Position numbers and translations under genes: made by a program. A DNA stretch of 64,000 nt, from NCBI GenBank assembly GCA_963978895.1, contig OZ022245.1, forward strand, positions 28,341,043-28,405,042, given 5' to 3'. Source of the DNA: Erpobdella octoculata (Eukaryota; Annelida; Clitellata; Hirudinida; Erpobdellidae). This document shows, in pieces, positions 12,101 to 22,038 of the stretch (the first letter of the stretch is position 1; each line of letters starts with the position of its first letter). Under the pieces are notes generated by a model. It worked only from the letters and a program-made list of their open reading frames with translations, did no database searches and had not been told where the DNA came from.

Positions 12101-15100
12101 AATAAACAACAAATAATTTGACCTTTTATTTCTTCTCAACATGTTTTCTATTTATTTAACCATAAGCTAATTAAATTAAACTATATATGTATATGAATGT
12201 TTAATAAAACATATACTTCCACCATTTTGATTGGGCATGCCCACTGTTAACCTTTTTTATCTGACGTTTACAGTACCAGCCGATAGATCTGATGGCCATA
12301 CAAGAGGTCAAACGACGCCACCTGGACACAACAAAGAAACTACTCGGAAGTAGCGGCATAGTGAAGATACAGAACTTGAACCTTTACGTCACCATAACCC
12401 TACCCGTTCATCCACCACCGGCCTCTCATAGGCTCAAGAGACCAAACACCGTGATGGAATTCAGACCGGTTCAGAGCGGCAACGGCGGAACTGAAGGCGT
12501 TTCTGCGAAAGCCCGGCCTAAAACGGCGGTGACTGCCAACAAGTCGTTTTTCAGATTTGTTCAAAATGCCGAAGGTAGGCACAAATAAATTATGCATTAG
12601 ATTATCGTTTATGATTGATAGTAATGCTTATATTGATACACTGGAATCAGCTTTTGGTCATGCTTCAATTTAATATGTTAAGTTGGATTAATATTTAAAA
12701 ATTAGAAGTTATTCAGCAATTTATTTGTTTTTTTTGCAGAAGAGTTAGAAGACAAGTTGGTTCTCATGGTCTGCCATGGTGCTGATCAAAAATGGACGGT
12801 TGCCAAAATGTTCAGTTTCATAGAATCACGAAAAAAGGACCTGGTAACTTTTGACATCGAAAGACCGATTCCCAACAAGTAAATTAATTTGGATTAATAT
12901 TTTTTTGGTTTCTTTAAAAAGTTCTATCAATAGGATTTGGATGGATAGAGAATTACAAATCCAGCACATTAGATCATCTATTCAAGATGTGCTTTTTTAA
13001 AGTCGCAAATTTAAAATGGCTAAAATGAAATCAGATCAAAACTGTAGAGCAATGCATAAAGTTTATCTTATATTATGCATGAGATTATTAAAACACGCCC
13101 ACAGGTTTGCTGTAATAAGACACGGATGGAGGGAGATTGCAACGGAAGAATTGGAGGCGATGATGACTAACATCGAAGAATCTTTGAAGTTCAAAACGGC
13201 TCATCTGGTTCTGAGGCAACACGAACAAAGACCGCAAGACGTGAGAAGCAATATTTAATTAAATATTTAATTAATTATTTATTTATTAATAAATTTTATT
13301 GATTTAGAAATATAAAAAAATCTAGAATTTCTAATGTATTCATAAATAATTTAACTTTTCGTTCAAAAATATTTTTTCCTCAGGTAGTACTGCAGGTTGT
13401 AGGGCCGTTGAAACTGGACAGGACGTTGCGCAAGATGGCCGACGAGGGCTTCAAATACGGCCCTCCTGCCAGTGACCCCGTGTTGCTATGGGAAGGTCAA
13501 GAGGTCGAGTTGAAGTTCAGGGCAAACATATGCGGAATCAATGTGAGCGAAAAAAAGGTAGCCACAACAAACGAAATAACAGGAGGAACTGCTGCCGACA
13601 GTAATCAAAGTCAAGGCCGCTACCTGCCCAATCAAATCTTCAACTTTCAGCTGCCCAATTCTTCTGGGATACAGCTGCAACGACAATTCCAACAACAGAA
13701 ACAGCAACAACATCAATCGCAGCAGTCACAGCAACCTCCGATCAAAATGATTTTCAATTCAAACATCAAATCTCAAACCCGTCTTCAGATATTCGTCATA
13801 GAAAAGTACTCTCAGAGGGCTCTCGATTGCTATCGAGGATTCGTCCAGGTTTTTGCCACAAGCAAACCACCGAGCGTATCAGAAAAGGAATCCAAAGGAG
13901 GCAGAACTGGTCCTAAAATGGCTTTTTCTGAGCATCAGACCCTGATGGCGTCGACAGCAAATCTTCTGGATAACTTTAAAAAAAGCTTTCGAAGGGACGC
14001 TAAAACTGAAGAAACTGAGATGGTGATAGACGATGAAGAAAATTTCGACAAGAAAGCTGCTGAAGATTTGGAAGTTCAGTTGAGAACGTTCGAGAAAAAT
14101 TCTTCTTTTTCTAATAATTCTAATCTATCCAGTGGACCAAGCGTTAAGCAGTTTGCCTTCTTGGAGACGAAGAAGACCTATGGAAACATGAAGCTGTTAT
14201 GTGAACTACTGGTGGACATACCTAAAGTAGTGTGATTTGTTTGACTTAGAAATAATTTAATCAATAATAATAATAACATTATTATTTATCTATATGCATA
14301 TAAGTCTAAAGTTATCCTAATTACATACAGCCTCCAGTTGACGAATCAGATTTCGTAGTCAGACGAACACCCTTCATTGTTAGGCCAGATGGAATACTTG
14401 ACCACGCCCTTCTCGAAAGCTTGTCCAATCAGATTGGAAAAGAGTGGATGGAACTGGCAAAGCATTTGAACGTTCGAAGAATCAGAATCCAAGCTATAAG
14501 TCAGTCTGGTTCCAATTATAATGCTGCCCTGGATGTTTTGATAACCTGGATCAAAAGGATGCCTCGTTCTGCTAATAAGGTAAAAATTGAAATCGATCAC
14601 ATTAATTGACACGAGTCACATTTTTAGTGGTGTCACTCACTGCTGCACTGCCGTAGTTTCAACTAAACACTTCACTTTTACCTGTTCAATCAATCAATCA
14701 AAGGTCAAAGGAACTCTGCTCAAATAGCTCAACTCCGCTGTGCCGCCATTATTGTATTTGATATTAAATGATATCAGAATTATGTAGTAATGTAGACAGT
14801 AGTTTATTAAATTGTTAAGTTAAAGCTCATACAAACCTAATTTATAGATTGATATACTGGCCAAAGCACTGCTCGCTTGTGGCAGAAGAGATTTGAGTCG
14901 GTCGTTGTTAGACAAGGATGCCGACATGAAGAAACGATCTCCTCTTTTTAGTAAAGGTTGAAAAAATGTACCTACCTGCAAAATAATACGTAAATGTAAA
15001 AAAAAAGTATTAAATTTATTTTTGATTTATAACTTAAGAGGCAACCATGGATCGTGCTTTTAAGACGATTGGTCGTTACTCATACCTCGTCTACGATTGG

Positions 15101-15599
15101 CGCCTTTTCTGTCGCTGCCTTGGTCTGTCGGAAGATTCAATAGACTCAATTCAGGTAAATATGTAATTGCAAAAATGTTGTAAATCTTTTACTTCAATAA
15201 TATATCTCGTTTATTACTTTCTCTCTGAGTAATTAAAGCCAAAGAGAACGTTTTTAATCAAACTCTTTTTTTTTCTAACAAGCACATTTCTATTCTTTGA
15301 AATTTTTTTTATTTTATTCTAGACAAAATATAGAGATATACGAGAAAGATGCTTCAGAGCACTGACGATGTGGCAAGAGAAAGGTTCGGATGATTTAGAC
15401 GAGACAGATGCCATACCATCCTTGATTTCGAGACTCCGGGCTGCCAAATGTTACCAACTAGCCGGTCAGCTTTTAGCTTTTACTTTCCGTAGTTAAAATT
15501 TTTTTTTGCAACTCATAATTTTTTATTAAAGTCTCGATAATTCATAAAAATATTTAACTTTTTGTTTCAGATGTAGTTGAAAAGCAATGCAAACGTTAG
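9187..15599 (+). CDS. PIDD1-like ZU5-ZU5-UPA protein with two death domains
   Basis: Thirteen exons: 9187-9302, 9413-9608, 10547-10684, 11900-12091, 12274-12574, 12740-12878, 13105-13240, 13384-14226, 14331-14579, 14848-14950, 15039-15154, 15323-15464, 15571-15599. They join in phase into 899 residues. An in-frame TAA at 9181 directly precedes the ATG. Order: a short charged N-terminus, ZU5 (EVPIGCLVRVHP, LLGNVVALKM, IQIMIPFVH), a second ZU5-like module (CKMAVVSRYKKESL), and a UPA region (VVLQVVGPLKLDRTLRKM and WEGQEVELKF resemble the PIDD1 UPA) with a Gln-rich insert. Death domain 1 follows (IGKEWMELAKHLNVRRIRI, ALDVLITWIKR), then death domain 2 (YLVYDWRLFCRCLGLSEDSI, CFRALTMWQEK). PIDD1 is a death-domain scaffold for caspase-2/NF-kB signalling. 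This copy has no LRRs. Ankyrin- or UNC5-type relatives are the alternative. The last donor, GTCAGC at 15465, is weak. Confidence 0.8.
9743..9811. repeat. (ACT/ACA)n microsatellite
   Basis: A run of about 20 act/aca units inside the second intron of the PIDD1-like gene. The Thr-run frame through it is not coding, because the donor at 9609 precedes it. Confidence 0.9.
10750..11760. mobile_element. Compound repeat, unit order A-B-B'-A', with inverted ends
   Basis: It lies in the intron between exons 10547-10684 and 11900-12091. Unit A (about 10752-10975; from TTTAAATCCTTTATATTATT to CAGAGAACAAAAATTC) returns almost unchanged at about 11477-11715. Unit B (about 10990-11220; CTAAACGGTGCGTCCTAGAGC) returns at about 11245-11470. 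Copies differ at only a few positions. The left edge AAATCCTTTATAT reappears inverted at the right edge (ATATAAAGGATTT, about 11741-11753), so the whole 1 kb may be one inverted-end element. No coding capacity was seen. Confidence 0.65.
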
Positions 15600-16477
15600 C
15601 AAGCAAGCAAGCATCTTTATTACTTATTAGCGAAAAACAACATTCCTCTCATTAGTGCATCACTTTTCAATTCTGATTCACTGCACACAGATCGTGTGTA
15701 CATAAATCTTTGTTCAACATTTTATTGCACATTTACCTGAAGAAGAAAAAAAACTGCAAATTTCGTTAAAAATACATCAGCCGTATGTAAAAAATACAAT
15801 GTTAAGACCATTCGAGATCTTTTTTCCATAATATACATTCACATGGACGAGAGGAAAGATAGAACTAGAGGATGGGAGAATAAACAAGAAACAGAACACG
15901 AGTACAACGACCTCTAATTAATTATTAATGCTTAAAAACAATCACATTCTTAGGTAGTTTCATTCAGTTCATAAACATGTACTATAAAAACGACTTTAAA
16001 CATTTATTATTGTCATGTTATAACTCAAAAATAACAGCGATAAAGGATCTTATTTTAGAAACACACAACTGTTAACGTAACTTATCTGACAGCTTTTTAA
16101 AAATAAACAGGTTAAAATGATGTTCGGAATTATTGGTTACCGTGGTTCGATGACTCTAGAATGAGTGCTTGCTTGGACAGATTCCTGATAATTCTGCAGC
16201 AACTGATATGTACTCATCTATTCAAAGTAACGGCATCGCATAAGATATGGATAACAGAGGATAGTTTGATATCACTGAAACTCACGTGTCTTGACATGCA
16301 AGCAAGCAAAATAATAAAATAAATAAAAACAATTTGATAAGAACACAAGTTAATTTAAAAAGATCATAACAAGTTAATTTAAAAAGATGATAAGTAAGAT
16401 CATTTCAGTGCAGTGAGATAAACAAAACATTAAACAAGATCACACAAATTCAACAAATACTGTTTCATTGGAAGATC
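15600..16477. other. Convergent intergenic spacer
   Basis: It separates the 3' ends of the PIDD1-like (+) and HDAC11-like (-) genes. The sequence is AT-rich with a short caagcaagca run just after the stop and no open frame of note. I see no clear AATAAA for the plus-strand gene close to its stop. Confidence 0.5.
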
Positions 16478-19207
16478 TCAACTGTGACCATTTTTTTCAT
16501 TTTCTCCTAACCGATCGCACTGTACATCCGACAACTCCTGGGTGCATTCCGACTGGGGGATACTTTGGTAGACTGGTTGGCCACGGTACGGCCAACTGGT
16601 CCAGCTGAGCAGTGACCCTACAAAGGTTTTGGATCTGCATACAAGTCCTCTTATCTGGCTGACGGTGGTTAAGTCGGACGTCTCTGGGTCGACATCGTCA
16701 CCTTTCATGTTTATGTCCGGGGCCGGTTTTTTTATCAGGTCAAGGTCACTGCCTAAAAATGAGTCAAGTTGATTATTTATAACCAGTTTTAATTGTAAAA
16801 CTGAATTATCTAGGTCGATACGCCACGGCGATGTGTTTAAAGTTGGGCTTGAAGTATGGTGGCACAAATGATTGAACTAGGATGATGGCACATTCAAATT
16901 TCAATTAAATATTCATTTTAAAATGTTAAATTGATCAATTTAATAAAAAACAAATGTTTTGAAATCTTCCATGAACTGAAACGAAGCAAACTCATCCTAC
17001 TGGATTTGCTTTTGATGACACCGATGACATCGTCTCGACGCTGATGACGGAAGATTTCTTCCAGGTCTTTTTCGACTGTCGGTGACGGTGGTGTGTTCAT
17101 GCTGATGAGTCCAAACTTATGAAGGTTGACAATGGATCTGGCTATGGTAGTGTGTACGCCTCTAACAAAACCACTCCCGCACAACATGACGATCGGGATT
17201 CCCCTGGAGCGAATTTTCAGAAAGACAATCTGGTCTCTTTCTATGATTGCCTGGAAAAACATGTGCATAAATATATTTATGATAAAAACTGGAATTTAAA
17301 TAATTTAAATGCATGATTTGCCATTCCAACCTCTTCTGATACGCACATGCATCCTCCGGGATCCCCCTCCAGAACATCCGTCCCGGCCACGTAAAGTACG
17401 ACATCGGGGGAAAACACTTCCAAGCTCTCTTCCAACTTACTGGGAAAAAATGATTGTAAAAATGTAATTTTATATATATATATATTATTTTGAAGCGATT
17501 TTCAAAAGAATTGAAATGAGTTCTATTTACATCCTGATGGTCTCCAGGTAGAGCTTGCTTGAACAGTTGCTTTCCAGCTCACCTCTGCACGAAATGCCCC
17601 CTGTAAATACCTTCCGTCACCATTACTAATACAGGTGATGATGATTAATCATCATTATCAACTCACTCTTTGCAAATCCATCAAGAGGGTACACATCTCT
17701 GTTGTACACATCTAATATGTGTACTCTTTTGTTGTACATAAAACTCCTCTCTGGACCGTTGCACTTAAATTTAATGAAAAAAAGTAAATAAATTATGTTA
17801 AAAATTTCCTAAACTACAAAATTAAGGCCATCATCTCTATAACGTATTTTTTACAATATTTTACTTGTTGTGCAGAAAGGTCAATCACCATGACCTTTGA
17901 AACTTTTTCTAATAAATAAGTCGCAGCCAGAGTTACGTCAGCATACGGACTGTAACTTCCCGACCTCTTGGAGCAGCAATGATTGAAGCCACCACCCAGG
18001 TTGATCGACCAGCCTAAGTCCAAGGCCAGCTTGGCAGCCTGCCTCATAAATATTAATGAGCAACGATTAACAAGATGCTTATTTGAGATGTTAATCACTA
18101 TCACAGCAGCTACTACCATCACAGCAGCTACTATCATCACAGCAGCTACTATCACCACAGCAGCTACTATCATCCCAGCAGCTACTATCAATCCTAACAG
18201 TTGCAACAACTTACAAGTACGGAACCTCCAGTCTGCAATTTCAGAGGTTTAAGCAATCGATGGTTTATGACAAACGACGGCAGGAGTGTCAGAGAAGAAA
18301 TGTCTGCAAGACGACCTACTCTGCTTTGTGCTTCTTTTGACTGGGAGATGAAGAAAAATATACTTTTATAACACAATTTATTTTATTCGTCCAATAATTT
18401 ATTTATTGATTTGTAACACAATAAAGCATTTGAAACAACACAACTTATTGTTATTTTATTTACTAAGCTTTTTTAATTTGATTTATTAGTTGATTTTCAA
18501 TGCAATAAATTATTTAAAACAGTGGTTGTGAATAATTGCTTCTAGTCGCTGAAGAAAACTCACCAAGTACAGGCCTTCAACTAAGTGGGAAAGCTGTAAC
18601 AATAAACAAAAAAGATTAGTTAAAAATATGAAAGATTTCCAAGTAATATTGGAACATAATAAGCAATTAGAGATAATACTAACAAATACAATATTTTTTA
18701 ATAATAATAATATAATTACTTAAATATACAAATTTCTATTAGTTAATAACACTAACAAAACTCAGCTAACATTAACTGTGGTTAAAAATAATTCCGAATG
18801 AATTATATTCAGGTGTTTCGATGTGGCCTCTTTTGGTCTTGTGATGTTGGCGTCTGTGAGCAGTCCACACTCTGAAGGTGCAAAAAACATTATAATGACC
18901 AGGATAGTTCGGTCACAATTCAATGAGATGCAATTTTACAACAAAACCAGAAAATACTTGACATAGTTTTCAGTGGAAAATATTGTTCAAATTGAGATAG
19001 CAAAAAAGTTGAAATAGTCAATTTTAAACTTGAAAGCTTTTGATAATTGTAGTAATTTTACCTTTGAGTAGATTAAATACTTTTCCTCCTTTTGTGGTTT
19101 CCAAGGGATACCATTTTTCGATTCCAGCAAATGTGACATCATAGCCCGCAGAGTAAATGATTGGGTTTTGTTGCAAATCAATATTTATATCTAACAAATC
19201 TTCTAAT
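16478..19207 (-). CDS. HDAC11-like protein with degenerate active site (first exon not found)
   Basis: Minus-strand exons from the 5' side: 19062-19207, 18777-18871, 18564-18593 (30 nt), 18215-18340, 17865-18038, 17667-17763, 17531-17600, 17331-17439, 17001-17250, 16478-16752. They give about 457 residues, and the initiating exon upstream of 19207 was not identified. The HDAC11 pattern is clear throughout (PIIYSAGYDVTFAGIEKWYP, LKPLKLQTGG, KRVHILDVYNRDVYP, VVLYVAGTDVLEGD). Class IV HDAC11 is a Zn-dependent fatty-acyl lysine hydrolase. Here the GGGFHHC motif is GGGFNHC, the DLDAHQ zinc motif is DLSAQQ, and the SGGY catalytic Tyr position is GSGF. Only the second His and the AGTD Asp are kept, so hydrolase activity is unlikely. 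The last about 120 residues form a C-terminal extension. The gene is divergent from the PCTP-like gene. Confidence 0.85.
18096..18192. repeat. 18-bp minisatellite (cacagcagctactatcat)
   Basis: Five tandem copies with single-base variants lie in the intron between the LQTGG exon and the GGGFNHC exon of the HDAC11-like gene. Confidence 0.85.
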
Positions 19208-19904
19208 CTAAACAATGAAATACAAATAAAAAATTTAAATATGTAAAACTATAATTAAAAGTAGCAATACCGTATATGAATTAATATATGTCAATTCAAT
19301 GGCATGGCATAATAGGGCATAAAATAAAAGTCCGTAATTTATATTATGGCACCTTTGTCTTTGTCAATGTTTAAATGTCTGTGCATTTAGTGTTTAAAAA
19401 AAATAAACTTTAAATTAGAAATTAGATAAAGAAGTATAAACAACAAACAAACATATCACAAGGAGACGATTTTCTTCCATTCTCTTCTTCGGAAATTATA
19501 TTTAAAGCCATTAAACTTAAACTTTAGCTAAATACCACAAAATAATTTACCTAACAAGAATGACAAACTTAAAAGCCTAGATGTAACTGTAAGCAAGAAT
19601 AAAACCTAAAGTTAGTAAATATCAAGCAAGAAACTATATTCTAGTTACTAGAACACCATATTTATTTACTAAAAGCGAATGTAAGGTACTATCAAAACAA
19701 AATTGGAGCAATAAATTATTAGATGAGTAATTAAGAAACTATTAAACACTTAATTTGATAAAAAAATTCTTTTTTTGTTTTTATTCAAAATACAAACCAG
19801 ACATTTTTCATTCACCAGACATTTTTATTGCAGACGTCACAGTATATCTTTGAACAAACTGTTTACTTTTCCAGTTAATTAATTGGTCATCAGCAGATAA
19901 AAAC
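19208..19904. other. Divergent intergenic region (HDAC11-like / PCTP-like)
   Basis: About 0.7 kb of AT-rich DNA that must contain the missing first exon of the HDAC11-like gene and both promoters. No TATA element or initiating exon could be assigned with confidence. Confidence 0.4.
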
Positions 19905-21547
19905 ATGTTTCGAGATGAAGAATTTGCCGATGCATGTCTTGAAATAAACACCCCGGTTTTAGACAAATGGGAATTCTTTACCGAGTCCTACACCAGAGAC
20001 ATCAAAGTATTCAAAAAAGTTGGCCTGGTCAGTTGATGTTCTTATGTGTTATGTAACCTCTTTTTTAGTAGTTATCTATCATGTAATTAAAAGTTTTATA
20101 TACGTGTGTCTTGAAACTTTCAAATAAATATCTCCATACCACTTTGCTTACAAAAGTAGGTACCTACCTATTTTTGTGATTTGAACAGACTTTCTAAAGA
20201 ATTTTTATTTCAGGAATCTCCGATGCACTCTTATAAAATATTTGGCACCATCGACGTCCCGCCAAACGTCTGCGCTGAAGCAGCTCTTGACTTGGATTAC
20301 AGGAAAAAATGGGATCCATATTTGAAAGGTTAAATCAATCAAGTTTATAGAGAAGATTAAAGTTGGTCTTTAAATTTACGAAAAAAAAATTTCAAAGTTG
20401 AGGTGATTGCCTTTCTTCCGCTTGTTGAAACCTGTCGCAGCTTCCCTTCTCTCGTCTTCTCTCTTCTTGGTTTTTTTTTGTCTTGCCCAGGCCCGTTAGG
20501 CGAGCCCTTTGCCTTTTATTTTTATATAAAAATTTGATTTTTTTATTAGCTTGTTGTTTAAAATAATTTAGAAGTCAGTGTGATCCTATCAAATTCATTC
20601 AAAGCCATTTACTGGTTGACAACCCTTCCTTTCCCGGTTTCAAACAGAGACGTAAGAAATATATAGATTTATAGAGTTTATTGATAACAGTTTTTAAAAT
20701 TGATTTTTATTGTCAATTTATAAGAACTTATAACTTAAAATAACCAATCAATCAAGATAAATAATAATGATATATGTCAGCTGTCAACACAAACCTTAAC
20801 ATAGGTATTTGACGTCATTTAAATCCTCAACAGATGGTCTACGTCCAGGAGATGAGGGAACTCGTATACAACAACAAACACTACTGGGTAATACTATCGA
20901 GAGTTGATGAAAACCTCAACCGACTTGTCCATCGCAAAAAAGGCGTAGTCAGGATTCCCTCCAGCACTCAGGCAATTGCCCTGACGTCTGATGGAGGAAA
21001 CGGCTGCCGAAGTTAGTAGCACAAAATACAGCTTAAATAGGAGCAATGAGAACGTTTGAAACTAATTAAACGTTATACTACAAAAATATTATTTACTTCA
21101 AAAATTAAACAAATAAAACTCTGATTAATTTTCTAATCGAATTCAGCTATTCAGTCCATCAATTGATGGTAGTTTGCGCTGTAAATATATTAGACCATTT
21201 TAGAAATGGATATTTACATAAATTGTTTTTTTAATATTTTTTAAAATCCCTTAACAGTGTTCAGCTTGTACAACGAAAATCCCGGAACTAAAATACCATC
21301 GTGGTTCATTTCTTGGGCTGCCAAGGTGAATAACTTAAAATTTGTGTGTGTGTCCATTATCTGCCCTAACAAATCTAAACTTATTTAAAACTGTTTTCGT
21401 TTCTTTTAGAAAGGTGTGCCGGCATTTCTGGACAAGATGTGCATGGCTATGCAGAACTATGCAAGAATTAGAAAGAAGGACGCACGTAGAATGAGAACAA
21501 ACGTCAGAGATTCCCAGTGTGCTGGAAATACTCGGCCTGTTGTCTAG
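19905..21547 (+). CDS. PCTP: START-domain lipid transfer protein (phosphatidylcholine transfer protein-like)
   Basis: Exons 19905-20027, 20214-20328, 20572-20651, 20834-21011, 21258-21325 and 21410-21547 join to 233 residues, close to the roughly 214-residue family length. The protein is essentially one START domain. Visible PCTP/STARD2 landmarks are WEFFTESYTRDIKVFKKV, YKIFGTIDVPPNV, LDLDYRKKWDPY, a VYVQEMRELV strand, GVVRIPSS, and the C-terminal PGTKIPSWFISWAAKKGVP lid helix. These proteins carry a single phospholipid in a cytosolic hydrophobic cavity. The first donor (GTCAGT) is atypical, but the phase continues correctly. A polyadenylation signal AATAAA lies at 21685. STARD7 or STARD10 are other family options, but the length and ending favour STARD2. 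Confidence 0.85.
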
Positions 21548-21684
21548 TTCGAAAATGTATAAAGTAGAACTGACGCAGTTCTTGGACAGGCCGCTGGGAT
21601 TATGCTTTTGACTTTAGTTTGCTTTTTGAAGGATTGACTTGATTTGTATACATTTGAACCTTTTTTAAAATTATTTTAAAAATC

Positions 21685-21690
21685 AATAAA
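21685..21690 (+). terminator. Polyadenylation signal of the PCTP-like gene
   Basis: AATAAA lies 138 bp after the stop codon. MLH1 starts only about 350 bp further on, on the same strand. Confidence 0.6.
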
Positions 21691-22038
21691 AATCTAAAAT
21701 CACTTTTGAATAATTTTATTAGTTTGTAGTTATTTGCGATATCATGGCTTATTTAGTTTTTATCACTTGAAAAAATGTGTTTTTTTTTTCATAATACGGC
21801 GCCGGTTTCGATTTATTTAATAATATTACACTCTCACGATAGATATTATAATCCGGTAGATCTAACATCATCGATTAACGAAAGATGTTAATTTTCAGAA
21901 TTTTAATGTAATTCGTTGAGCTATTTCAAAATCAACTGCGTTACTGTTATAATCCGGGGTCGATACAACTAAAAACATAAAAACTAAACAATCTCTTCTC
22001 ATCCACTTCTTCACCAACAAGTGAAGAACGAAACCACA

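Noticed and set aside
18096..18192. CRISPR-like short repeat array
   Set aside because: The repeats are contiguous with no unique spacers, and the context is a eukaryotic intron, so it is a minisatellite.
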